From Pseudomonadota bacterium (lineage in GTDB: Bacteria; Pseudomonadota; Alphaproteobacteria; Acetobacterales; Acetobacteraceae): a stretch of DNA of 10,191 nt. A model generated the notes under the pieces. That model did not search any database. It saw only the letters and a program-made list of their open reading frames with translations, and was not told where the DNA came from. The DNA is taken from the NCBI GenBank assembly GCA_021845835.1, contig JAJZVE010000117.1, forward strand, positions 1 to 10,191, written 5' to 3'. The translations under genes were made by a program, and so were the position numbers. Positions 1 through 7,519 of the stretch are shown in pieces (positions within the stretch are counted from its first letter, which is position 1; each line of letters starts with the position of its first letter).

Positions 1-2027
1 ACCTTGGCCAGATCGGCGCCGACGACGCGGAACTGCACCGGGAAACCGACCGGCGGGCCAAGCTCCAGCCGGGAGACGCGCAACCGCGCTTCCGGCGCAC
101 CGTCCTGCGTGGCGAATGCCATCAGCCGCGCGCGTACCCGCTCGCGCGCCGCGGCGTCGCGTGTGGTCATCACGATCGTTGCCACCGCGTCGTTCGGCAG
201 TGCCGGGTTGTAGGCGAGGAAGAAGCGCGGCGGCCCGCCGCCGATATAGCTCGTGTACCAGCGCACGTCGGCATCCCTGGCCAGCACCGCCTCGACCCTG
301 CGCACCGCTGTTTCGGTCGCCGCGTGGCTGGCGCCCTGACGCAGCGTGACGTCGACGAGCAGTTCCGGCCGCGCCGAGGACGGGAAGAACTGCTGCTTCA
401 CCAGCCCCATGCCGCCGAGCGAGACCACGAACAGCGCGACCGTCGCCAGCACGACGCTGCGCCGCCAGCGCACCGCGAACGCGACCATGCCGCGCAGCGC
501 GCGATACGGCCGGCTGTCGTAGATCGCGTCATGCGACTTGCGGTGCCCGGGCGTCGGCAGCAGCAGTACGCCGAGATAGGGCGTGAAGATCACCGCGACC
601 ACCCAGCTCGCCAGCAGCGCCACCGTGACCACCCAGAAGATGCCGCCGGCATATTCGCCCGTGGTGGAGCGTGCCAGCCCGACCGGCAGGAATCCCGCCG
701 CCGTCACCAGCGTGCCGGTCAGCATCGGGAACGCCGTCGATTGCCACGCGAAGGTCGCCGCCTTCACGCGGTCCCAGCCCTCCTCCAGCTTCACCACCAT
801 CATCTCGACCGCGATGATCGCGTCATCGACCAGCAGGCCGAGCGAGATGATCAGCGCGCCGAGCGAGACGCGCTGCAGCTCGATGCCAAGCAGGTCCATC
901 ACCACGAACACCAGCGCCAGCGTCAGCGGCACCGCCAGCGCCACCACGATGCCGGTGCGCCAGCCCAGCGACAGGAACGACACCACCAGCACGACGCCGA
1001 GGGCGACGCAGAATTTCAGCTCGAACTCGCCCACCGCCTCGCCGATCACCTGCGGCTGGTCGGCGATCTGCTGCAGCGTGATGCCGGCCGGCAGATCGGC
1101 GCGGATGCGCGCCGCCTCGCTGCGCAGCGCGTCGCCGTATTGCAGCCGGTTCACGCCCGCCTGCGTCGAGACGGCGACGACCACCGCCGGCGCGCCGTCG
1201 TGGCGCACCGAGAACAGCGGCGGGTCCTGATAGCCGCGCCGGATCCCGGCAATGTCGCCGAGCCTGACCGTGGCGTTGCCGGCGGGGATCGGCACGGCGG
1301 CGAGGCTGTCGGCGCCGGTCAGCGCGCCATCGACGCGCAGCGGCACGCGCGTGACATTGGTTTCGACGAGGCCGGCATCCGTCACCGCGTTCTGTGTCGC
1401 GATGGCGCGCGCGATCTCCGGCACCGTGATGCCGAGGGCTGCCAGCCGGCTGTGGCTGAACTCCACGTCGATGCTGCGCGGGATTTCACCCAGGATCGTC
1501 ACCTTCTCGGTGCCGGCGACGCCGAGCAGCCGGTCGCGCACGCGCTCCGCCTGGCGCGTCAGCTCGGCGTTGTCGGCGCCGGTCAGCGCGAACACGGCGC
1601 CGTACACGTCGGTGTATTCGTCATCGACCGCCGGACCCAGCACGCCGGCCGGCAGGCTCGGGCGCAAATCGTCGAGCTTCTTGCGCGTCTGGTAGAACAG
1701 CTCCGGCACCTCGGCGGGCGGCGCGTTGTCGCGGAATATCACCATCGTCGCCGCGAAGCCGGGACGGACGAAGGTCTGCAGGTGATCCAGCCGCGGCAGG
1801 TCCTGCAGCTTGCGCTCGATCGGCTCGGCGAGCAGGTCCTGCGTCTCCTGCGCGGTGGCGCCCGGCCATTCTGCCGTCACCACCAGCAGCTTGACGGTGA
1901 AGTTCGGGTCCTCGTTGCGGCCGAGCCGGCTGTACGACAGCCCACCGGCGGCGAAGATCAGCGCGATCAGGAAGCCCACCAGGCTGCGATGCGCGACCGC
2001 CCAGGCCGAGAGGTTGAACCGGCTCAT
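1..2027 (-). CDS. RND-family efflux pump, inner-membrane subunit (3' end beyond window)
   Basis: Proton-driven inner-membrane pump of the AcrB/MexB-like RND superfamily, expected to export drugs or other hydrophobic compounds through a tripartite complex with the adjacent adaptor and an outer-membrane channel. The frame is open from ATG 2027 to base 1, giving 675 residues; the family is usually about 1,030, so the last third is missing. Visible features are an N-terminal membrane helix (about residues 11-30), a first periplasmic porter region containing WPGAT (about 57-61), a membrane-helix bundle from about residue 330, and the TM4 motif GLLVDDAI whose D401 and D402 correspond to the proton-relay aspartates of AcrB. 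The second periplasmic loop begins near residue 535. The start is supported by GAGG seven bases upstream and by an ATGA overlap with the preceding small ORF. The family is certain; the substrate cannot be told. No outer-membrane channel gene is visible. Confidence 0.96.
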   Translation of the reverse strand, partial: MSRFNLSAWAVAHRSLVGFLIALIFAAGGLSYSRLGRNEDPNFTVKLLVVTAEWPGATAQETQDLLAEPIERKLQDLPRLDHLQTFVRPGFAATMVIFRDNAPPAEVPELFYQTRKKLDDLRPSLPAGVLGPAVDDEYTDVYGAVFALTGADNAELTRQAERVRDRLLGVAGTEKVTILGEIPRSIDVEFSHSRLAALGITVPEIARAIATQNAVTDAGLVETNVTRVPLRVDGALTGADSLAAVPIPAGNATVRLGDIAGIRRGYQDPPLFSVRHDGAPAVVVAVSTQAGVNRLQYGDALRSEAARIRADLPAGITLQQIADQPQVIGEAVGEFELKFCVALGVVLVVSFLSLGWRTGIVVALAVPLTLALVFVVMDLLGIELQRVSLGALIISLGLLVDDAIIAVEMMVVKLEEGWDRVKAATFAWQSTAFPMLTGTLVTAAGFLPVGLARSTTGEYAGGIFWVVTVALLASWVVAVIFTPYLGVLLLPTPGHRKSHDAIYDSRPYRALRGMVAFAVRWRRSVVLATVALFVVSLGGMGLVKQQFFPSSARPELLVDVTLRQGASHAATETAVRRVEAVLARDADVRWYTSYIGGGPPRFFLAYNPALPNDAVATIVMTTRDAAARERVRARLMAFATQDGAPEARLRVSRLELGPPVGFPVQFRVVGADLAK

Positions 2028-2230
2028 GGCGCGTCCTCGATGTCGGCGGGAAACACCCAGCGCAGCAGTTTGCCGGCGCCGCAGCGCCGGGCCTCATGCA
2101 CCTCGCCCGGTTCCAGCTCGCCTGGCCGCGGCGGCGTAAAGCCGAGCAGCGTCAGGCCGGGGGCGACGCCTTCGCTCACCCAGAAGCCGAGCGAGGGGCG
2201 GGTCAATCCGGACGGCGCCGGCGCGAACAT
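2024..2230 (-). CDS. Small hypothetical protein (68 aa) between adaptor and pump genes
   Basis: I do not recognise this protein. It begins with ATG five bases after the adaptor stop codon, and its TGA shares the ATGA overlap with the pump start, the geometry of a translationally coupled operon gene. About 59 of 68 codons end in G or C, as in the flanking genes, and the composition (two Trp, four Phe, many Gly and Pro, one Cys) looks more protein-like than the Arg/His-rich shadow frames nearby. There is no signal peptide, membrane helix or known motif; the middle reads LGFWVSEGVAPGLTLLGF. The ribosome binding site is weak (GAG eight bases upstream), so translation may depend on ribosomes finishing the adaptor gene. 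The pump's ribosome binding site lies inside its last codons, so even a minor product could serve to couple pump translation. It may be a non-functional spacer frame; real expression is an inference. Confidence 0.55.
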   Translation of the reverse strand: MFAPAPSGLTRPSLGFWVSEGVAPGLTLLGFTPPRPGELEPGEVHEARRCGAGKLLRWVFPADIEDAP

Positions 2231-2235
2231 CGCGG

Positions 2236-3327
2236 TCACTCGGTCGCCGGACGGATATCGGCCACCCGCACGCGGGCGTCCGGGTCCAGTTTCTGCGCGC
2301 CGAGCGCCACCACCTGCTCGCCGTCGGCAAGTCCTGCGACCACGGCACGGTCCTGCGCCAGCCGGCGCACCGCGACCTTGTGCGCGCGCAGCACCCCCTC
2401 CGGCGTGACGGTCCACACCATCGGCCCGTCGCCGCGGTCGATCAGCGCCGCGGCCGGCAGCGTCGCCACCGGGTCCGCCGTCGCCGCCGACAGGTGCAGC
2501 GTCGCGGTCATGCCGAGCGCGACCCAGTCGGGCGCGCCGTCGAGCATGTAGCGCGCGGTATAGGTGCGCAGCCGGCCGTCGGCGGCCGGCGCGCGTTCGC
2601 GCAGATGCGCCGCGATGGTCTGCCCCGGCCGCGCCCATAGCGTCACGGTCGCACCGGCGTGGCCGGCATCGGGCAGCGCCTGTTCGGGCAACTGCACCTC
2701 CACCTCCGGCGGTCCCGCCTCGGCCAACTGGAACACCGGATCGCCCTCGCCAACCACCGTGCCGCGGTCGCGCAGCACCGCCGTCACCACGCCGTCCGCC
2801 GGCGCGCGCAACGTGCCGTAGCCGAGCCGGTTCTGCGCCAGCGCCAGCGCGGCGTGGGCGGAGGCGACGTGCTCGCTGGCGGCGCGCGCGGTGGCCTGAC
2901 GGGCTTCGTCGGCGGCGGCGGCGACCCAGCCCTGGGCGCGCAGCCGGGTGCTGCGGGCGGCATCGGCGACCGCCTGCGCCGCCTGCGCCTCGGCGGCGGC
3001 AAGGTCGGCTTCGGCGCTGCGCACCGCCAGCGCGAGATCGGTCGGGTCGAGCCGCGCCAGCACCTGCCCGGCGACCACAGGCGTGCCCACGTCCGCCTCG
3101 CGCGCCAGGATGCGCCCGCCGGCGCGGAAGCCGATCGCGGCCTCGCGGCGCGGGCGGACGGTGCCGCTATAGGTGCGCGCCGCGGCGTCGTCGGCCAGCG
3201 CCACCACCACCACCTGCACCGGCCGCACGCTGCGCTCGACGCTCGCCTGCGTCCGTTCGAAACAGCCGCCGGTCAGCAGCGGCAGGACGAAAACGAAGGG
3301 GAGGGCGGCGCGGGACAGGTTCGGCAT
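2236..3327 (-). CDS. RND efflux periplasmic adaptor (HlyD/MFP family), probable lipoprotein
   Basis: Membrane-fusion protein that bridges the RND pump and an outer-membrane channel across the periplasm. The 363 residues fit the family (about 350-400). An N-terminal hydrophobic segment ends in LLTGGC, a slightly non-canonical lipobox with acceptor Cys22, suggesting a lipid-anchored protein. The first half of the lipoyl (barrel-sandwich) domain is around residues 60-95 (GFRAGGRI, then GQVLARLDP). An Ala-rich coiled-coil hairpin follows at about 97-165. The second lipoyl half carries LRAPADGVV and GDPVFQLAE. Beta-barrel and membrane-proximal domains fill the rest. The ATG start has GGAG seven bases upstream. 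The gene lies 61 bases after tetR and 5 bases before the small ORF, so the tetR-adaptor-small ORF-pump order is a standard efflux operon plus one extra frame. Its leader holds a possible operator and a hairpin covering the ribosome binding site. Confidence 0.95.
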   Translation of the reverse strand: MPNLSRAALPFVFVLPLLTGGCFERTQASVERSVRPVQVVVVALADDAAARTYSGTVRPRREAAIGFRAGGRILAREADVGTPVVAGQVLARLDPTDLALAVRSAEADLAAAEAQAAQAVADAARSTRLRAQGWVAAAADEARQATARAASEHVASAHAALALAQNRLGYGTLRAPADGVVTAVLRDRGTVVGEGDPVFQLAEAGPPEVEVQLPEQALPDAGHAGATVTLWARPGQTIAAHLRERAPAADGRLRTYTARYMLDGAPDWVALGMTATLHLSAATADPVATLPAAALIDRGDGPMVWTVTPEGVLRAHKVAVRRLAQDRAVVAGLADGEQVVALGAQKLDPDARVRVADIRPATE

Positions 3328-3334
3328 GACGGCG

Positions 3335-3355
3335 CTCCGGCATCGGGAGCCGGAG
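3335..3355 (-). promoter_or_regulatory. Hairpin containing the adaptor gene's ribosome binding site
   Basis: On the minus strand CTCCGGC (3355-3349) pairs perfectly with GCCGGAG (3341-3335) around a 7-base loop. The GGAG serving as ribosome binding site for the adaptor gene lies at 3338-3335, inside the 3' arm, so the fold would hide it. No U-rich tract follows, which argues against an intrinsic terminator. The inverted repeat is seen directly; an effect on translation is inferred and may be modest for a 7-bp stem. Confidence 0.45.
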
Positions 3356-3360
3356 GGTGG

Positions 3361-3382
3361 CTGACGAACTGACGAATGTCAA
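3361..3382 (-). promoter_or_regulatory. Putative operator/-35 region upstream of the adaptor gene
   Basis: Read on the minus strand, a consensus-like TTGACA (3382-3377) runs directly into two tandem copies of TTCGTCAG (3376-3361). TGAC and GTCA also form a short inverted repeat (3381-3370). The half-site ATTCGTCA is shared with the palindrome upstream of tetR, which makes this a candidate second binding site for the TetR repressor. No convincing -10 box is found 17 bases downstream (CCACCC there), so promoter activity is uncertain. The element sits between the tetR stop codon and the adaptor start. Confidence 0.4.
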
Positions 3383-3388
3383 TAGCCG

Positions 3389-4024
3389 TCAGGCCGTAGG
3401 CAGGGCGTCGGGTCGCAGCGCGCGCAGACAGAACTCCGCCATCCGCTCGGCCAGCGCCGCCATGTCCTCGCCATGCCGGCAGCATTTCTCCACCAGCATC
3501 GGGTGGGTGAACAGCACGCAGGACCCGTGCAGGAAGCGGGCCGTCTGATCCGGGTCGAGGGCGGCGAAGACGCCCTGCGCTTGGCCCTCGGCGACGATGT
3601 GGCGGAACGCGGCGTCCACCGTGTCGATATGCGCTTCCACGGTCGGCCATTCTTCCTGCAGCGCCGCGGCGACCATGTCGTGCATGCGCCGTTCCTGGAA
3701 GAACAGCGCCTCGGTCTGCTGCTGCAGCAGGCGGAACAGGGCGCGGATGCGCTCCGGCGGGCTGCCGGGGCCGCGCGCCACCGCCCAGGCGGCCTCGTCC
3801 AGCCCGGACAGCAGGCGGGCGCAGATCACCTGGTTGATCGCCGCCTTGCTGGGGAAGAAGCGATAGACGTTGGCCGGCGACATGCGCAGTTCGCGGGCGA
3901 TGTCGGCCACCGTGGTCTTCTGGTAGCCGAGGCTGCGGAACAGCCGTTCCGCCGTATCAATGATCGCCGCCCGCGTCTGCGCGGCGGCCGGCGTGGGGGA
4001 GGGGGCGGAGGTGACGGCGGACAT
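3389..4024 (-). CDS. TetR/AcrR-family transcriptional repressor of the efflux operon
   Basis: DNA-binding repressor that most likely controls its own transcription and that of the downstream pump genes, releasing DNA when a ligand, often a pump substrate, binds the C-terminal domain. The 211 residues are normal for the family. The N-terminal helix-turn-helix lies at about residues 37-59 (TTVADIARELRMS, then VYRFFPSK, the family signature). The remainder is an alpha-helical ligand and dimerisation domain with no recognisable specificity. It is co-oriented with, and 61 bases upstream of, the adaptor gene. The ATG at 4024 has no clear ribosome binding site; a possible promoter just upstream would place the transcript start at or next to the ATG, so a leaderless mRNA is plausible. 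Control of the adjacent pump is inferred from position and shared half-sites. Regulation of a distant gene cannot be excluded. Confidence 0.94.
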   Translation of the reverse strand: MSAVTSAPSPTPAAAQTRAAIIDTAERLFRSLGYQKTTVADIARELRMSPANVYRFFPSKAAINQVICARLLSGLDEAAWAVARGPGSPPERIRALFRLLQQQTEALFFQERRMHDMVAAALQEEWPTVEAHIDTVDAAFRHIVAEGQAQGVFAALDPDQTARFLHGSCVLFTHPMLVEKCCRHGEDMAALAERMAEFCLRALRPDALPTA

Positions 4025-4031
4025 GCGATGC

Positions 4032-4060
4032 TACATATGACGAATCACGTCATTTGTCAT
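4032..4060 (-). promoter_or_regulatory. Putative tetR promoter with embedded 17-bp operator palindrome
   Basis: The palindrome at 4037-4053 has perfect 6-base arms (ATGACG and CGTCAT) around a 5-base centre. On the minus strand it fills the gap between a possible -35 (ATGACA, 4060-4055) and a poor -10 (TATGTA, 4037-4032) spaced 17 bases apart, the usual layout for steric repression by a TetR dimer. The start codon at 4024 is only seven bases past the -10. The palindrome is a direct observation; promoter elements and operator function are inferred. It lies in the 53-base gap after recJ, where no terminator hairpin is seen, so read-through from recJ is possible. Confidence 0.5.
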
Positions 4061-4077
4061 CCCGCTGCTACGCCCGC

Positions 4078-5895
4078 TCACACCCCCGCCGCATCGTTCA
4101 CCACGAACCCCACGCCGACGCTGCCGTTCCATTCCTCCACGCGCAGGTGTCCGGCCAGATGCAGCGGCACGCCGGAGCGCGACAGCAGCGCCTCCGCGAG
4201 CGGTCCGTCCTTGGCGCGGAACGCCACCGCCTTCAGCCGGCCGGCGCCGCCCTCGCCCTCCACGAAGGCGCGGATGGTGGCACCTTCCTTGCCCACCCGG
4301 TCGGCGCGCACCACCCGTGCGCGCGGCAGGATCAGCAGCGGCTCCTCGTTGCCCGGCCCGAACGGCGCCAGCCGCGCCAGGTGCTGCGCCAGCTCGGCGG
4401 TGCAGCCGGCCACTGCCACCGTCCCCTCCACCAGCAGGTCCGCGACCGACGGCAGCAGCGACGCCGCGGCCAGCCGTTCGTTCAGGAAGGCGTGGAACGC
4501 GGCGACCCGCGCTTCCGGCAGCGAAAAGCCCGCCGCCATCGGATGCCCGCCGCCGGTCGCGAGCAGCCCGGCCTGCCGCGCCGCGATCACCGCCCCGCCG
4601 AGATCGAGCCCCGGCACCGACCGGCCCGACCCCTTGGCGATGCCGTCCGCGATCCCGGCCACGCAGGCCGGCCGGTTGAATTTTTCCTTGAGCCGGCCCG
4701 CGACGATGCCGACCACGCCGGGATGCCACGCGGCACCGGCGACCATCAGTGCCGCATTGCCGGCCGCCACCTGCTGCGCGGCGGCCTGCATCGCCGCGTC
4801 CAGCATCGACGCCTCGACCTGCTGGCGCTGGCGGTTCACCGCGTCCAGCGTCGCCGCCAGGCCGCGCGCCTCCACCGGATCCTGCTCCAGCAGCAGCCGC
4901 ATGCCGAGATCGGCCTCGCTGATCCGCCCCGCCGCGTTGATGCGCGGGCCAAGCGCATAGCCAAGCGTGATCGCGCTCGGCCGGTCGCGCACCTGCGCCA
5001 CCTCCAGCAGTGCTGCGATGCCCGGCCGCCCGCGCCGCGCCATCAGCTTCAGCCCCTGCGCCACCAGCGCGCGATTGAGGCCGGTCAGCGGCATCACGTC
5101 GCACACCGTCGCCAGCGCCACCAGATCGAGCAGCGCCAGCAGGTCCGGCTCCGGCCGTCCGCCGAAGAACCCGGCGCGGCGCAGCGCCCGCACCGTGGCG
5201 ATGGCGGTGAGGAAGGCGACGCCGGCGGCGCACAGCATGGTCAGGCCGGAGCCGCAATCCAGCCGGTTCGGGTTGACCGTCGCCAGCACCGGCGGCGGCG
5301 GCCCTTCGTTCTTGTGGTGATCCAGCACCAGCACGTCGGCCTGACCGGCGAGCGCGCCCAGCACCGCGCCGGCTGCCGTGCCGCAATCGACGCACACCAC
5401 CAGCGTCGCGCCGCGTGCCATCAGCGATTGCAGCGCCGGCAGGTTCGGCCCGTAGCCCTCGCTCAGCCGGTCCGGCACATAGGGCAGCACGTCGCAGCCG
5501 AGGTCGCGCAGGAACGACACCATCAGCGCGCCGCTGCACGCGCCGTCCACGTCGTAGTCGCCGAACACGGCGACGGTTTCGCCGTGCCGCACCGCGTCGG
5601 CCAGCCGCGCAGCCGCCGCGTCCATGTCGGCGAGCACGCTCGGGTCCGGCAGCAGCGCACGCAGCGTCGGCTCCAGGAAATGTGCCGCCGCTTCCAGCCC
5701 GATGCCGCGCGCGGCGAGCAGCCGCCCGACGATCTCCGGCACGCCGAGCGACTGCGCGATGCCGAGGCCGATGCGGTCCTCGGCCGGGCGCCACATCCAG
5801 CGCCGCCCGGTCAGGCTGCGCGCGACGCCAAGGACGGGGGCGTCGGGGGCCGTCGGGCCGATGGCTTCCGCGGACGGCCGCGGTTCGCCGGGCAC
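4078..5895 (-). CDS. recJ: Single-stranded-DNA-specific exonuclease RecJ
   Basis: 5'-to-3' single-strand DNA exonuclease acting in RecFOR recombinational repair, mismatch repair and rescue of stalled forks in the cytoplasm. From the GTG start it is 605 residues, close to the usual alphaproteobacterial length. DHH-family metal motifs are all present: DYDVDG (113-118), VDCGT (169-173), DHH (192-194) and D266 in TVCDVMPL. The DHHA1 domain contains GSGRSVPGLDL and GGGHPMAAG (448-456), and the C-terminal OB-fold region has FGPGNEEPLL. GTG 5895 was chosen because AGGAGG sits six bases upstream, ten bases separate it from the DUF2442 stop, and the residues encoded further upstream are low-complexity and overlap that gene. 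An ATG near 5792 is an alternative, but conserved-looking sequence precedes it. Identity is secure; the exact start is likely but not proven. Confidence 0.97.
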   Translation of the reverse strand: MPGEPRPSAEAIGPTAPDAPVLGVARSLTGRRWMWRPAEDRIGLGIAQSLGVPEIVGRLLAARGIGLEAAAHFLEPTLRALLPDPSVLADMDAAAARLADAVRHGETVAVFGDYDVDGACSGALMVSFLRDLGCDVLPYVPDRLSEGYGPNLPALQSLMARGATLVVCVDCGTAAGAVLGALAGQADVLVLDHHKNEGPPPPVLATVNPNRLDCGSGLTMLCAAGVAFLTAIATVRALRRAGFFGGRPEPDLLALLDLVALATVCDVMPLTGLNRALVAQGLKLMARRGRPGIAALLEVAQVRDRPSAITLGYALGPRINAAGRISEADLGMRLLLEQDPVEARGLAATLDAVNRQRQQVEASMLDAAMQAAAQQVAAGNAALMVAGAAWHPGVVGIVAGRLKEKFNRPACVAGIADGIAKGSGRSVPGLDLGGAVIAARQAGLLATGGGHPMAAGFSLPEARVAAFHAFLNERLAAASLLPSVADLLVEGTVAVAGCTAELAQHLARLAPFGPGNEEPLLILPRARVVRADRVGKEGATIRAFVEGEGGAGRLKAVAFRAKDGPLAEALLSRSGVPLHLAGHLRVEEWNGSVGVGFVVNDAAGV

Positions 5896-5907
5896 CGGCC
5901 TCCTCCT
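5896..5907 (-). promoter_or_regulatory. recJ: Ribosome binding site deciding the recJ GTG start
   Basis: On the minus strand AGGAGGAGG (5907-5899) overlaps the DUF2442 TAG stop codon (5908-5906) and is followed by CCG and the GTG start. Taking the first AGGAGG, the spacing is six bases. It is the strongest Shine-Dalgarno match in the window, and it implies that ribosomes ending DUF2442 can pass directly to recJ. Confidence 0.7.
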
Positions 5908-6235
5908 AGGCCGGCCTCCATTCGCCGTGCTGCCTGATGGCCGCGTGCATGGCGTCCGGCGCGATGTCCAGCTCACCCGGCCATGTGACCGTCCCGTACG
6001 CGACATGGACCTGTTCGAACACAGAGCGGTCCCGCAGGGGCGCGAAGACGCCCGTCTCCGGCGAGGAGATCAGCGCGGACAGATCGACGATACCCGTGAG
6101 GCCGTCAACGAAGCGCACTGACAGGCGATAGCCGGGAAGGGCCGTCACCTCCCGCACCCGCCACGGCATGGACGGCCTGACCGGCGGCGTCACGGCAGCG
6201 GCACGATCGTCCTGGGCTTCTGCCTGCGCGTGCAT
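5906..6235 (-). CDS. DUF2442 domain protein
   Basis: Small protein with a DUF2442 domain of unproven function. The conserved block runs from PWRVREVTALPGYRL through VRFVDGLTGIVDLSALI to GVFAPLRD and VTWPGELDIAPDAMH, covering about residues 23-105 of 109. DUF2442 genes are often found beside DUF4160 genes, as here, and the pairing has a toxin-antitoxin-like look, but I know of no firm demonstration. ATG 6235 was preferred because GGAGG lies ten bases upstream and the frame then overlaps only the last 46 bases of the DUF4160 remnant. ATG 6280 (124 residues, no ribosome binding site) and ATG 6169 at the domain boundary are alternatives. Its stop overlaps the recJ ribosome binding site. The frame is intact although its partner is broken. 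Confidence 0.88.
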   Translation of the reverse strand: MHAQAEAQDDRAAAVTPPVRPSMPWRVREVTALPGYRLSVRFVDGLTGIVDLSALISSPETGVFAPLRDRSVFEQVHVAYGTVTWPGELDIAPDAMHAAIRQHGEWRPA

Positions 6236-6451
6236 AGCTCCCAATCCTCCAAAAGTTCGGTGCGGTGTTCCTGTGCCCATTCAAGCACCAGGGCAAGCGC
6301 GCGGCGCGGTAAGCCGCCCTCGATCACGTCCAGCGTCTGCATGTCGATCAGCGCCTCATGCTCCGCGTAGAGGGCTATGGAAGTGCGGCGGCGGATGATC
6401 CTGCCAATATATCTGGATGAGGATGCCGTAGAACGTGCTGACTGTCGGCAT
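6190..6451 (-). pseudogene. DUF4160 gene broken by a one-base frameshift
   Basis: Reading from ATG 6451 (AGAGG seven bases upstream) gives MPTVSTFYGILIQIYWQDH and PPPHFH, a clear DUF4160 N terminus, and then a stop at 6358-6356 after 31 codons. Skipping one base near 6376 restores the family sequence: ALYAEHEALIDM, TLDVIEGGLPRRALALVLEW and a C-terminal RRQKPRTIVPLP ending at TGA 6192-6190. The repaired protein would be 86 residues, normal for the family. The break follows CAT codon 6379-6377, where an extra A separates it from GCC. No slippery heptamer is seen, so programmed frameshifting is unlikely; a true mutation or a sequencing error remain the options. The ORF overlaps the DUF2442 start by 46 bases, the usual arrangement for this pair. 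Confidence 0.85.
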
Positions 6452-6495
6452 CGCCAGGCCTCTCACCCGTCGGCCGCCATCATCCCCGCGCAGCT

Positions 6496-7506
<1,011 letters not shown>

Positions 7507-7519
7507 CGGGCTCCTCGGC

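Noticed and set aside
324..2408. Very long plus-strand open frame (694 codons) opposite the pump, small ORF and adaptor genes
   Set aside because: Its product is repetitive Arg/His/Gln/Asp-rich sequence without domains, the usual antisense shadow of a high-GC gene, while the opposite strand encodes clear RND proteins.
4054..5937. Plus-strand open frame of 627 codons opposite recJ
   Set aside because: It is an antisense shadow of a well-supported recJ, with low-complexity composition and no recognisable motif.
5896..6006. Upstream extension of recJ to ATG 6006
   Set aside because: The extra residues are Arg/Ser/Thr-rich, lack a ribosome binding site and lie within the DUF2442 coding sequence.
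6236..6280. Longer DUF2442 start at ATG 6280
   Set aside because: There is no Shine-Dalgarno, the extra residues lie inside the DUF4160 frame, and ATG 6235 has GGAGG upstream.
6370..6385. Programmed ribosomal frameshift in DUF4160
   Set aside because: No slippery heptamer or stimulating structure is apparent; a plain one-base indel explains the data.
6452..6495. Terminator between glpX and the DUF4160 remnant
   Set aside because: No convincing stem followed by a T-tract was found in the 44-base gap.
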